A stretch of DNA of 62,667 nt from the IMG/VR virus record IMGVR_UViG_3300045110_000374, positions 1 through 62,667 of that record, one strand, 5' to 3'. Every line of letters begins with the position of its first letter. The stretch's first letter is position 1. This document shows, piece after piece, positions 15,763 through 23,005 of this stretch. The stretch is from a virus. The translations under genes were made by a program, and so were the position numbers. The notes beneath the pieces are model-generated. The model saw nothing but the letters and a program-made list of their open reading frames with translations, had not been told where the DNA came from and did no database searches.

Positions 15763-15834
15763 CTGCGCTAGACTTTAAGTTGTGCCCGGTGTAAAAGAGA
15801 TTCCTCAACACCCCCTTGATTTCGGCCCGACATG

Positions 15835-15870
15835 CCCCCGGTAGTCCCACTACCGGGGGTTTGTGTTTTG
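15835..15870 (+). terminator. Rho-independent terminator after the fusion gene
   Basis: CCCCCGGTAGT (15835-15845) and ACTACCGGGGG (15849-15859) form a perfect 11-bp stem with a CCC loop, followed by TTTGTGTTTTG. It ends the rightward 11669-15686 operon. Bases 15763-15834 and 15871-15904 show no further gene. Confidence 0.92.
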
Positions 15871-15904
15871 TGTGATGTTCAACTATAGTGGTCTTCCCCC
15901 TCCT

Positions 15905-16162
15905 TTAGAGCCCTCCAGTAGTCGCCACAATGGCGCTGCCCGAGGGTTTGTCCTGAAGCTGGACGGCTAAGAGTAAGAGCGCCCCGCCCCGTTCCAGGCA
16001 AATTCGCCTGAGTTCCACCTTCACCCCCCAGGGAATTGTGAATTCCCCCTTGGCCCAGCGCTGGACGGTCCGGTAGTCCACCTCCAAGAGCGTTGCGATC
16101 TCGCTTTTCCAACGAGCGCCGTACAGAGCCTCGCCCACGGCCCGGAAAAGTTCAGGGTCCAT
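15905..16162 (-). CDS. Helix-turn-helix regulator
   Basis: This 85-aa protein has a clear HTH: EIATLLEVDYRTVQRWAKGE at about residues 21-40, then IPWGVKVELRRICLERG. It is the final gene of the leftward operon 15905-19541 and overlaps the upstream gene by 11 bases. It may feed back on the operon (inference). Confidence 0.75.
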   Translation of the reverse strand: MDPELFRAVGEALYGARWKSEIATLLEVDYRTVQRWAKGEFTIPWGVKVELRRICLERGGALLLLAVQLQDKPSGSAIVATTGGL

Positions 16163-16448
16163 CGCTGCCCCCCGAAGGTTTGCGGTCGCCTACGGTAGAG
16201 GCGTGGCCGTCTGGAATGAAAGAAAGCGGACTTGGCGCCGCCGCTAGCGCTGCCGACATTTGACGCACCAGGGGAAGGCAGGCCACCCGCTGCGCGCTCG
16301 AAATGAGCTGGTACAATTCCGTCTCAAACTCGCGTGCCACATATCCGCCTTGGTCTTCGGGCACCCATCGTCGCCTAAAGTGTTCAAGACGTTGAGCAAA
16401 AACGGTCTCGTCATGCGCTTGTTCGTCACGGTCGAAGACTTTAGGCAT
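16152..16448 (-). CDS. Hypothetical protein
   Basis: This 98-aa protein begins MPKVFDRDEQAHDETVFAQR. The first two thirds are helical and charged; the end is Pro/Gly-rich. It overlaps genes on both sides (8 and 11 bases). No family is recognised. Confidence 0.65.
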   Translation of the reverse strand: MPKVFDRDEQAHDETVFAQRLEHFRRRWVPEDQGGYVAREFETELYQLISSAQRVACLPLVRQMSAALAAAPSPLSFIPDGHASTVGDRKPSGGSDGP

Positions 16449-16923
16449 AGAACGCCTCCCGCTCCCGCACTTCGCCGCCCTCTTTGATCCAGCCGCGCCC
16501 ACGGGTCAGCGACGGCGGAAAGAGCACAAAACCGGAATCGTGTGAGTATCGGATGATTGCGACCATGCTGGCTTCTCTGCCCCAATGGTCGAGGAAGTCG
16601 CGCAAGGCTTCGTCCTCGTGTGCATCGGGATAGGCAGGGTCAACCCAAACCTGGACAGCGCCAACGTCCACCCCGTCCACCCGCACGACGTCGGGCACGG
16701 TGTCGATCACGTAGTGCACGCCATCGGGCCGTTTCAGATCGGCCGCGTCCTCGCGGTCCGTTAGCCACATGCAGGACCAATTTTTGCAGGACATGGGCCG
16801 CGAGGTATAGACCGCGCACCCGCTTGCGCATTGGCGCGTGCAAGGTGTGTTGGCGGGTTTGTGAATCTCCGAAACCGGCAAGAGCCGGCAACAGAGCGTG
16901 CATGTGCCGCAGGTTCTAGTCAT
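16441..16923 (-). CDS. YkgJ-like cysteine-cluster protein
   Basis: This 160-aa protein starts with the Cys cluster CGTCTLCCRLLPV (5-17), followed by CTRQCASGCAVYTSRP and a later CKNWSCMW. That is the pattern of YkgJ/UPF0153 zinc- or iron-chelating proteins, some of which are linked to flagellin N-methylation. The role in phage is unknown. It overlaps the 25-aa membrane peptide gene by eight bases. Confidence 0.8.
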   Translation of the reverse strand: MTRTCGTCTLCCRLLPVSEIHKPANTPCTRQCASGCAVYTSRPMSCKNWSCMWLTDREDAADLKRPDGVHYVIDTVPDVVRVDGVDVGAVQVWVDPAYPDAHEDEALRDFLDHWGREASMVAIIRYSHDSGFVLFPPSLTRGRGWIKEGGEVREREAFYA

Positions 16924-16993
16924 CTTCGTTCATCCATTTCAGCAGCATGGCCAGACCTAGGATGCCTCCTACGATACCGATGAGATGAATCAT
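16916..16993 (-). CDS. 25-aa membrane peptide, member of a small paralogous pair
   Basis: The peptide begins MIHLIGIVGGILGLAMLLKW and ends MNEDD. It has a strong GGGAGGA site, an ATGA overlap with the upstream gene and an 8-base overlap with the downstream one, so it is held between real genes. It shares an I-G-G-x3-L-A-M-L-x2-W pattern with the 26-aa peptide at 18376-18456. One membrane helix is expected. No function is known. Confidence 0.7.
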   Translation of the reverse strand: MIHLIGIVGGILGLAMLLKWMNEDD

Positions 16994-17283
16994 GGTGCGG
17001 TCCTCCCTTTGTCACGGTCAAAGAACTCGCACGTCGCGGCGGTCAAAGGCCGGTTAGGCTTGCCGTCTGTGTCGCGTGTGGGTTTGCACGTTGGGACCTT
17101 GCGCCAGAATTCGAAGGCATCCAGAAATGTGGGGAACGTCATGGCCTTGTCTATGTCGGGCGTAAACGTGCCATTGCCGACGCCTTCGTGCGCTTCGTGA
17201 TCGAATGTGCGGACGAATTGCCCTATGTGCGAGCACGGCGCGCCGTTGGCGAAACCGTGCACCTGGATCACAAAGCGGCTCAT
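16990..17283 (-). CDS. Hypothetical protein
   Basis: This 97-aa protein begins MSRFVIQVHGFANGAPCSHI. It contains TFDHEAHEG and an FPTFLDAFEFW segment, and looks globular. Both ends overlap by four bases. No family is recognised. Confidence 0.7.
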   Translation of the reverse strand: MSRFVIQVHGFANGAPCSHIGQFVRTFDHEAHEGVGNGTFTPDIDKAMTFPTFLDAFEFWRKVPTCKPTRDTDGKPNRPLTAATCEFFDRDKGRTAP

Positions 17284-17525
17284 GTGAGTTTCTCCGCCAT
17301 AGGAAAGCCTTGCGGGCCGAAAATTTCCATTTCGCAGAGCGGCGTAAGCGCCCGAACGGTTTCCAGCCATAGGTCTAGGTTTGTGTCTCGAAAGTCGGGG
17401 TGATGCCCGGCTTGCCAAATCGCCACAAGCTCGGCGAGCACGGCACCTTGTATGCCGCCGTCTTTGCCAGCGAGTAACGGCATGATGGCTTTAACGATGC
17501 GGCCAACTTCTTTGGCGTCGCTCAT
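17280..17525 (-). CDS. Hypothetical protein
   Basis: This 81-aa protein begins MSDAKEVGRIVKAIMPLLAG and is helical. Its leader carries a CA-rich run directly before the GGGAG site, as other genes of this operon do. A hairpin lies upstream at 17551-17572 (GGCGCG with CGCGCC). No family is recognised. Confidence 0.7.
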   Translation of the reverse strand: MSDAKEVGRIVKAIMPLLAGKDGGIQGAVLAELVAIWQAGHHPDFRDTNLDLWLETVRALTPLCEMEIFGPQGFPMAEKLT

Positions 17526-17581
17526 GTGTGTCTCCCGTTTGTGTGTGTGAGGCGCGAGCTTGCGCCCGCGCCCCGAAAGTG

Positions 17582-18283
17582 TCATTCGGCCGCTTGCAGC
17601 ATTTCCGGCGCGGTCTCTGGTACAGGGATTTGCAGCGCAACGATGCGCCGCCAGTTCCAACGCGAAACCAATTCGGCCTGCGTTTCGGCGCGCATCGGCA
17701 TAAGCACGCCAAACGCGTTTTCGTCAGAGAAAACGATTCCGGCCGGATCACCGCCGTTGCACGCGATTCCGCAGTACGTTGTGCCAGTCGTTTCGGCGAA
17801 TTTCTTGAAGCTCACAAGATAGTCGGGATTAAAACAAATCCCTTGCGACGCGCGCTTGTCGTTCGCCTCAATGGTGACGTTGCCCGAAAGAGTCTCTGGA
17901 ACAACGCGGCGCCAGTCGGGATATGTCCCGTCAATGGGTTTGAAAATGTGTGCCGTGCCGTCCAGTGTCGTAAGTCTTAGCGCTGCGTCGCCCTCGCGTG
18001 TGAGGTTTGCGGTTTCTTGGTATGAGTATTTTGCGCTCTTAGGCTTTAGGCGCTTGCACACGTCCGACGGAATTATGAAATCGCCCGTTAGCCTCGGCGC
18101 GGCGTTCTCTTCGAGCGGTTCGAGGTTTTCGCGATAGGCCATCATTCTGTGACCGTCGGTCGCGACGTACATCACGTGATCGGCGCGCGCTTCTACCAGA
18201 ACGCCATTGAGGTAGTAGCGTGTGGACTCGTTGGACGCGAAGAGGTTAACCGCTGCAAGTGTCTTGAGGTTAAGCGTTGTCAT
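17582..18283 (-). CDS. Two-domain DNA sliding clamp (DnaN-like)
   Basis: This 233-aa protein matches the second and third domains of the bacterial beta clamp. Domain 2 shows TRYYLNGVLVEA, YVATDGHRM, DFIIPSDV and PIDGTYPDWRRVVP. Domain 3 shows FNPDYLVSFKKF and ends its core with the clamp-like VLMPMR. The first domain is missing, against about 366 residues in normal DnaN. A two-domain clamp would need three copies to close a six-domain ring, as PCNA does (inference). It could tether host DNA polymerase III, since no phage polymerase is seen. The ATG follows AGGAG. Confidence 0.85.
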   Translation of the reverse strand: MTTLNLKTLAAVNLFASNESTRYYLNGVLVEARADHVMYVATDGHRMMAYRENLEPLEENAAPRLTGDFIIPSDVCKRLKPKSAKYSYQETANLTREGDAALRLTTLDGTAHIFKPIDGTYPDWRRVVPETLSGNVTIEANDKRASQGICFNPDYLVSFKKFAETTGTTYCGIACNGGDPAGIVFSDENAFGVLMPMRAETQAELVSRWNWRRIVALQIPVPETAPEMLQAAE

Positions 18284-18331
18284 GACGGACTCCTTCCGTG
18301 TGTGTGCTGTCCTGATTGACTGCACCCCAAG

Positions 18332-18361
18332 GCCTGAGAAAATGTGTGTGAGTTCTCAGGC
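18332..18361 (-). promoter_or_regulatory. Intercistronic hairpin before the clamp gene
   Basis: GCCTGAGAA (18332-18340) and TTCTCAGGC (18353-18361) form a perfect 9-bp stem with a TG-repeat loop. No U-run follows in the leftward direction, so it looks more like an mRNA-processing or stability element than a terminator. Confidence 0.55.
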
Positions 18362-18375
18362 TATGGGCTGAAGTC

Positions 18376-18456
18376 TTAGTTATTTTTGTCGGTTAGCCAC
18401 GAGTGCAGCATGGCCAGAAATATAAAGCCCCCTATGATTTGAAATATCAGGCTCAT
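18376..18456 (-). CDS. 26-aa membrane peptide, paralogue of the 16916 peptide
   Basis: The peptide begins MSLIFQIIGGFIFLAMLHSW and ends LTDKNN. A GGGAG site precedes the ATG. It matches the 25-aa peptide at 16916-16993 at I, GG, LAML and W positions. It is flanked by hairpins and CA-rich leader sequence typical of this operon. Confidence 0.65.
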   Translation of the reverse strand: MSLIFQIIGGFIFLAMLHSWLTDKNN

Positions 18457-18493
18457 GTGTCGACTCCCGTGTGTTGTGAAAATTTGTGAGTTT

Positions 18494-18715
18494 TTACGGC
18501 CGCAAGCGTTCCCAGAGCCGGGAATAGTAGCCAATGAAATCCTCGCGTGCGTGGAACGAGTTCGCGCGTGCCATCATCTCATGCGCAATGGTCGCTGGCA
18601 TTTTGCGCGCGAGTGTCGCGTATTCGCTTGTGGGATAGGCATAGGACGCGACGCGCGTTTTTGTGTCGCCCGCGATAAACCCGCCATCGGATTCGAGTTT
18701 GAAGACAATCATCAC
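18494..18715 (-). CDS. Hypothetical protein
   Basis: This 73-aa protein begins MMIVFKLESDGGFIAGDTKT. It has a beta-rich N-terminal half and a helical C-terminal half (ARANSFHAREDFIGYYSRLW). Translation may start at the second Met. No family is recognised. Confidence 0.7.
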   Translation of the reverse strand: MMIVFKLESDGGFIAGDTKTRVASYAYPTSEYATLARKMPATIAHEMMARANSFHAREDFIGYYSRLWERLRP

Positions 18716-18722
18716 ACGCCCC

Positions 18723-18854
18723 CTACACGTTAAAAAAATAGTGATAGTTGACCGTTAAGCGGCGGCCGACATAGGCGAAACGCAATCGCTTTCCCTTGGA
18801 CCAAGAAAGCCAAAAGCCGCGCTTGTAGGGATGGTCTCGCATTGTAATTGTCAT
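18723..18854 (-). CDS. Small basic protein
   Basis: This 43-aa protein begins MTITMRDHPYKRGFWLSWSK, is aromatic and basic, and has a strong AAGGAG site. Its 15-base leader and start (CATGACGGACTCCTT on the + strand) is repeated at the clamp gene, so the two starts share an ancestral leader. No family is recognised. Confidence 0.65.
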   Translation of the reverse strand: MTITMRDHPYKRGFWLSWSKGKRLRFAYVGRRLTVNYHYFFNV

Positions 18855-18898
18855 GACGGACTCCTTTCCGTTTGAACCCTGGTCCAATTTCCAGGCTA

Positions 18899-18921
18899 GG
18901 GCGCGCGGCTCGCACGCGCCC
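18899..18921 (-). promoter_or_regulatory. GC-rich intercistronic hairpin
   Basis: GGGCGCG (18899-18905) and CGCGCCC (18915-18921) form a 7-bp stem with a 9-base loop in the gap between two leftward genes. A CCTGG/CCAGG stem lies beside it at about 18879-18896. No U-run follows. Confidence 0.5.
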
Positions 18922-18933
18922 AGGTCTGAAAAC

Positions 18934-19359
18934 CTATGCCGCTTTCTTGCCAATGCTTTGCAATGTGGCACGCAGTTCTGTCATTTCGCGCGCGTGGTAG
19001 TGCTCGGCTCGGCTGATGGCTGACAACGTGATGCCAACAGCGTCTAGCTCGTCTAGCTTTGCCCACATAGCTTTTGTGGCTTGCGCGCTGGTCTTAAACG
19101 AGTTTTCCAGAGTCGGGCGTTCTAGGATCGTGCCGAATACGTCAAAGATTGCGTAGCGGTAGCCGCGCTTGGTGTTGTTCATGTCTAGCGCGACACTCTC
19201 CACGATTGCGAACAATAGGCCGTTGTCCACGTGTCTGGCGCTTAGCACGCGCGCTTTGTGCCAGCGCAGCGTATCGTCATCGACGTAGTGCGTGCGTCCT
19301 TGCAGATTGCGTTGAGCGTTCCATTTCGGTTTGCTGGACTCGTTGCGATAGAGGTTCAT
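18934..19359 (-). CDS. Hypothetical protein
   Basis: This 141-aa protein begins MNLYRNESSKPKWNAQRNLQ. The first half is beta-rich (ARVLSARHVDNGLLFAIVES); the second is helical and charged. It is coupled by an ATGA to the upstream gene. No family is recognised. Confidence 0.75.
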   Translation of the reverse strand: MNLYRNESSKPKWNAQRNLQGRTHYVDDDTLRWHKARVLSARHVDNGLLFAIVESVALDMNNTKRGYRYAIFDVFGTILERPTLENSFKTSAQATKAMWAKLDELDAVGITLSAISRAEHYHAREMTELRATLQSIGKKAA

Positions 19360-19541
19360 AGCGTTTCCCCTTTGCCATTAAATACCGCGCAAGGCGTCCC
19401 ATTGAGCTTGAGAGCGCGAACGAGCTGTTCGGCATGGTGAGCGTTGAAATAGACGTTGACGGACTTTCCGAACCACACGGTCCAGATCGGGCAAATGAAT
19501 TGCGCCTGGATTTGCTTGGTTTTCTCGCCTTGTTCGGTCAT
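19356..19541 (-). CDS. Hypothetical protein
   Basis: This 61-aa protein begins MTEQGEKTKQIQAQFICPIW, a small beta-rich pattern. It is the first gene seen in the leftward run 15905-19541, but an HNH gene now separates it from the promoter candidate near 20380. No family is recognised. Confidence 0.65.
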   Translation of the reverse strand: MTEQGEKTKQIQAQFICPIWTVWFGKSVNVYFNAHHAEQLVRALKLNGTPCAVFNGKGETL

Positions 19542-19572
19542 AATGTGCCCCTGTCTTTCGCTGCGGTAAGCA

Positions 19573-20118
19573 ATGAAAAAGCGCCAACCATGGACCGATC
19601 AGCGCCGCGCGGAAGTCGTTCGGCTGTATCGCGACGGCCTAACTCAGTACGAAGTCGCGCAGGCGCTTGGCACGTCACAAGGCAAAGTTTACGAAGCACT
19701 GATTCGCATGAAAGAGCCCACGCGCGGCGATGGCCGGTTCTCGACCGAGCGCTGTTCAGGCGCTCGCAATGCTCAATGGAAAGGCGGGCGAACGATCGAT
19801 AAAGACGGCTACGTTCTTGTCCACACACCAAACCATCCCCACGCCAATAGCGGCGGGTATGTCCGAGAGCACCGTCTTGCCATGGAGAAAGAGCTAGGCC
19901 GGTTCTTGCTTCCGTCAGAAGTCTGTCACCACAAACGTTCGGACGAGCGGGCGAACAATAGTCCAGAGAACCTTGAGCTATTCCCCACGAATGGCGAGCA
20001 TTTGAAGTTCGAGCTTCAAGGGCGTGTGCCGAATTGGTCGCCAGAAGGCAAGGCCCGCTTGGCGAGTGCTGCTCGTAAGCCGCGTGGCCCTCGGAAACAT
20101 GCTGGGCAAGTGCTGTGA
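19573..20118 (+). CDS. HNH homing-type endonuclease with N-terminal HTH
   Basis: This 181-aa protein starts with a helix-turn-helix (GLTQYEVAQALGTSQGKVYE). An HNH_3-type core follows (GYVREHRLAMEKELGRFL, CHHKRSDERANNSPENLELF). It is rightward inside an otherwise leftward region, which fits an inserted homing gene. Confidence 0.9.
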   Translation: MKKRQPWTDQRRAEVVRLYRDGLTQYEVAQALGTSQGKVYEALIRMKEPTRGDGRFSTERCSGARNAQWKGGRTIDKDGYVLVHTPNHPHANSGGYVREHRLAMEKELGRFLLPSEVCHHKRSDERANNSPENLELFPTNGEHLKFELQGRVPNWSPEGKARLASAARKPRGPRKHAGQVL

Positions 20119-20124
20119 AGCTGG

Positions 20125-20325
20125 TCATAGCGCGCCCTCGCTTTCCAGGAACCGCACAAAACGCGGATGGCTCGAAAGCTTCCGGCACGCCATGCACGCG
20201 TCAGCAAATTTCATCGGACGCCATGACGGTGCAAGAAAGCGCACAACACCGTTCTGTGCGTACACCCACACGAGCTCTTTCCCGTAGGACCCGTGAACCT
20301 CTGCTGTGGCAAGGATTTTCATCAT
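20125..20325 (-). CDS. Hypothetical protein
   Basis: This 66-aa protein begins MMKILATAEVHGSYGKELVW. It resembles a small globular phage protein with KFADACMACRKLSSHPRF near the end. An AAAGG site lies at good spacing. It lies on the far side of the HNH gene from the leftward operon and may be that operon's original first gene (inference). Confidence 0.65.
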   Translation of the reverse strand: MMKILATAEVHGSYGKELVWVYAQNGVVRFLAPSWRPMKFADACMACRKLSSHPRFVRFLESEGAL

Positions 20326-20378
20326 CGTTCGGACCTTTCCGAATATCGCCACGGCCCATTGCCGCGGCTCATGTCTTA

Positions 20379-20407
20379 CTTATAGGGCACGGTCACGCCT
20401 AGCGCAA
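20379..20407 (-). promoter_or_regulatory. Candidate leftward promoter
   Basis: Read leftward, TTGCGC (20407-20402) and TATAAG (20384-20379) are 17 bases apart. They lie about 55 bases before the 20325 start and could drive the leftward operon through and past the inserted HNH gene. The -35 is weak. Confidence 0.4.
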
Positions 20408-20436
20408 GAGAAACCTTCACGCTAAGCCCTCAAATC

Positions 20437-20769
20437 ATGCAAGGAAAACTCTTAACAAACCCCGAAGCAAAGCGGCTTCTGCACCTTCTGAAGAAAGCCG
20501 CGCCACATCTCTTGTTCCAGTATCGTGATCGCGCACGCCATACCGCCTATCAGAACGCTAGGGGGCCGCGTATCTGGGAAACGTTGCGCAGCAAGCCGAA
20601 ACCTTTGGCTGATGGTCCTTCGCAGACAGCGCCGCTAAAGCCTAAGACCGCGCCAGACAACGATTTTTCGGCACAAACGAAGTACACAAAAACCGGCAAG
20701 GCAATTCCGTCTTTTGTCGAACGCGGGAAAGATTGCAAGCTCACGGATAAGCCTAAACACAAGCCCTAG
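20437..20769 (+). CDS. Hypothetical basic protein
   Basis: This 110-aa protein begins MQGKLLTNPEAKRLLHLLKK. The N-terminus is helical and basic; the rest is Pro/Lys-rich and probably disordered. There is no clear ribosome site, so the start is uncertain. No family is recognised. Confidence 0.5.
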   Translation: MQGKLLTNPEAKRLLHLLKKAAPHLLFQYRDRARHTAYQNARGPRIWETLRSKPKPLADGPSQTAPLKPKTAPDNDFSAQTKYTKTGKAIPSFVERGKDCKLTDKPKHKP

Positions 20770-20893
20770 TAAAACGCGGATTAGAGCGCTACACAGAAGA
20801 CAATCGGCGCCGCTAAACCACTGATAAAGCACGCAATCGCTGATAATTCCCAATTATGAGCAATTTCCTGAAAGCGCGCTTCCGTGGCGAGCG

Positions 20894-20939
20894 TAGCGGC
20901 GCCCGCAAGCCTTGGGTAGCGGCGCCCGCAAGCCTTGGG
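20894..20939. repeat. Tandem duplication of 23 bp
   Basis: The unit TAGCGGCGCCCGCAAGCCTTGGG... occurs twice without spacing (20894-20916 and 20917-20939). It lies in the 20770-21064 gap, where I see no convincing gene; a weak open frame at 20856 runs through the repeat. Confidence 0.85.
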
Positions 20940-21064
20940 ACTCCATCGGGACGCAGCCTAAAGTGGGAAAGTCGCTCCCACGTCTTCTTACGCCATTTTT
21001 TCCGGGTAATTTCGCCCCCCTTATGTTACACAGATGATATTATTCGTTGGTGAGGGTGTGGGCG

Positions 21065-21748
21065 ATGCGCGGTAGGCATTTGGATTTTCACGTTAAAGAG
21101 CGCTTTGGGCGGTTGGTGGTGCTGGGTCCGCATCGAATGGGTCGTGTTGGGAAGAAGATTGGAAGCGAGTGGTTTTGCCGTTGTGATTGTGGTGTTGAAC
21201 GCTGGTTTCGCGGCACGAAATTAAGTCGTGGGTTGACGCGCTCATGCGGCTGCGTGGCGACGGAGACCGGCCGAGTGAATTTGCGCCCCCGTTCGCCAAA
21301 ATGGGGTAAGGGCTTACACCGTGAGCCTGGAATAGCGGGCGCTCTGCGGTCGTGGCAGCACATGATAGGGCGCTGTCACGATCCTAAAAGTGATGGGTAC
21401 AAGAAATATGGCGCTCGCGGGATTGTTGTGTGCGAGCGCTGGCGGAAGGATTCGCAAGCTTTTTTGGCGGATATGGGGGAACGGCTCGCTGGTTTGACCC
21501 TAGGTCGGATCGACAACAGCGGGCACTACGAACCCGGAAATTGCCGTTGGGAAACGATGGAGCAGCAAGCGAATAACACCCGGCGAACGCGGTTTTCGCC
21601 TGACGGAGAGCCCTTAGCGTTGGCATGCCGTCGCCTTGGTGTTGATATCAATCTCGTTGGCGGGCGGTTACAGCGCGGTTGGTCTTTTGAAGACGCGATC
21701 TCCGCGCCGGTTAAGCCGAAAAAGAAAACCAAAGCAGCCATTGCATAA
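21065..21748 (+). CDS. HNH-type phage endonuclease (Cys-rich N-terminus)
   Basis: This 227-aa protein has an N-terminal zinc part (FCRCDCGVERWF, TRSCGC), then WQHMIGRCHDPKSDGYKKYG and GLTLGRIDNSGHYEPGNCRW. The last is an HNH-like catalytic region shared by a large family of phage homing-type proteins. The ATG at 21065 follows GAGGGTG; a TTG at 21047 is open. The C-terminal helix region could recognise DNA. Confidence 0.8.
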   Translation: MRGRHLDFHVKERFGRLVVLGPHRMGRVGKKIGSEWFCRCDCGVERWFRGTKLSRGLTRSCGCVATETGRVNLRPRSPKWGKGLHREPGIAGALRSWQHMIGRCHDPKSDGYKKYGARGIVVCERWRKDSQAFLADMGERLAGLTLGRIDNSGHYEPGNCRWETMEQQANNTRRTRFSPDGEPLALACRRLGVDINLVGGRLQRGWSFEDAISAPVKPKKKTKAAIA

Positions 21749-21775
21749 ACCGGTGCACGGTCGTAAACCCGGTTT

Positions 21776-22081
21776 ATGGGGATGGTCGTGTGCAAGGGAT
21801 GCGGGCAACTGCACGACAGCATGTTGCCGAAGTGTCCACCGAAACCTGTATCCGAAGTCTCTCCCGCAGCTCGGGCTTTGGCGAGTTTGCCTAAGGTAAA
21901 GAAACCCAAGACTGAGAAGTTGAGGGTCGCGAAAGCCGCTTTGAAGGTGACACCCATGACGCGAGCCGACCTCGAAGTGGGCAAGCCGTGTCCCCTGTGT
22001 AAACAGGTTATTCGCGACCGAAAGGGGTACATGCGTGAGTACCAACGGGCATGGCGGGCGAAGCAAAAGAGCACGTCATGA
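21776..22081 (+). CDS. Small double zinc-ribbon protein
   Basis: This 101-aa protein has CKGC near the start and CPLC near residue 73, with a basic Lys/Ala-rich middle and an Arg-rich end. It may bind nucleic acid. It overlaps an alternative start of the next gene. Confidence 0.65.
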   Translation: MGMVVCKGCGQLHDSMLPKCPPKPVSEVSPAARALASLPKVKKPKTEKLRVAKAALKVTPMTRADLEVGKPCPLCKQVIRDRKGYMREYQRAWRAKQKSTS

Positions 22082-22116
22082 TTATCGTGGCTGACTATCA
22101 CAAAGGAAAGCAGCAG

Positions 22117-22359
22117 ATGGAAAACCAAAAAATCACCGGTTACCGTGACCTCACCCAAGACGAAATCAACGCGATGAACGGCGTGAAGCACCTCGAAGCG
22201 CAGTTTAACGGGCTGGTGGACTTTCTCAAAGCTTTGCCCGGTGCAGACCCGCGCCAAGTGGCACTCGCAGCAACCCACGGCGAAGACGCCTTCATGCACG
22301 CGGTTCGTGCGATTGCAAAGCCCGAGCGTAAAGTATCGCAGTACGTGCCGTTGACGTGA
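22117..22359 (+). CDS. Probable Acb2/Tad1-type anti-CBASS (anti-Thoeris) nucleotide sponge
   Basis: This 80-aa protein begins MENQKITGYRDLTQDEINAM. It has the linear pattern I associate with the Acb2/Tad1 hairpin family: GYRxLTxxEIxxMNxVK, a helical middle ending in DPRQVALAATH, and AFMHAVRAIAKP. Known members sequester cyclic di- and trinucleotide signals made by CBASS (and related signals in Thoeris), so that host effectors are not triggered. The ATG at 22117 has AAAGGAAA behind it; an ATG at 22078 overlaps the previous stop and would add 13 residues. The assignment rests on recalled family pattern, not a search. Confidence 0.7.
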   Translation: MENQKITGYRDLTQDEINAMNGVKHLEAQFNGLVDFLKALPGADPRQVALAATHGEDAFMHAVRAIAKPERKVSQYVPLT

Positions 22360-22369
22360 GGCTTCGCAA

Positions 22370-23005
22370 ATGACTGACGGCGTCAAGATCCCCGAGAGTG
22401 AGGACGAAGCGGCTTTAATGTGCCTTCTTGGGTCCAAGTGGCTTGAGGACCATGCGCCGCACCGTCTTCGCCAGACCTATGTGGATGAGCACAACAGAAC
22501 ACGACAAGCTGAGCGTGAGCGCTGTGCGGAGATTGTGCAGATGGCGCGATGTGCTGACATCGACCAGGATTGGCGGACCGTAATTCATTTCATCGAAGGC
22601 GGAATGTCGATCGATCAAATCAAAAAAGTTTGTGAGGCATTCCCAATGATCTACGCGGTGCAAGTGTTTTTGCTTTCGGGTGCGGTGGTGCATTTGAACT
22701 TTCGTAACAAAGATGCAGGCATGGATGCCTACAGCGCGATTCGCCAAACCAGCGAGCCGAACGTCACGGCTGAAGTTATCGATATCCAAGACGATTTCGG
22801 CAGTCTCTTTCACGCCGAACCGAGCGAAGTGTCGGGCGCCATGTTCATCGACGAAACCGAACTCGCCGAAGCGGCTATTTTACGTGGGCTTTTACAAGCG
22901 CGAACCCAGAAGCTCGCACAGACCAGAGCTGCGGCCGATCCGTCATTGAACGGCGGTGTCGTGCCGGCGCAGACGATCGTCATGCCCGGACAAAGGCGAA
23001 ATTGA
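22370..23005 (+). CDS. Hypothetical protein
   Basis: This 211-aa protein begins MTDGVKIPESEDEAALMCLL. The first part is charged and helical (HRLRQTYVDEHNRTRQAERE). The middle is mixed alpha/beta and the C-terminus Ala-rich. It follows the Acb2-like gene by ten bases. No family is recognised. Confidence 0.7.
   Translation: MTDGVKIPESEDEAALMCLLGSKWLEDHAPHRLRQTYVDEHNRTRQAERERCAEIVQMARCADIDQDWRTVIHFIEGGMSIDQIKKVCEAFPMIYAVQVFLLSGAVVHLNFRNKDAGMDAYSAIRQTSEPNVTAEVIDIQDDFGSLFHAEPSEVSGAMFIDETELAEAAILRGLLQARTQKLAQTRAAADPSLNGGVVPAQTIVMPGQRRN

Noticed and set aside
20856-21053. 65-codon rightward frame
   Set aside because: It runs through a tandem duplication, lacks a ribosome site and has no protein-like pattern.
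21526-22437. 303-codon leftward frame
   Set aside because: It is antisense to an HNH gene and the Acb2-like gene, both of which have motifs or family patterns.
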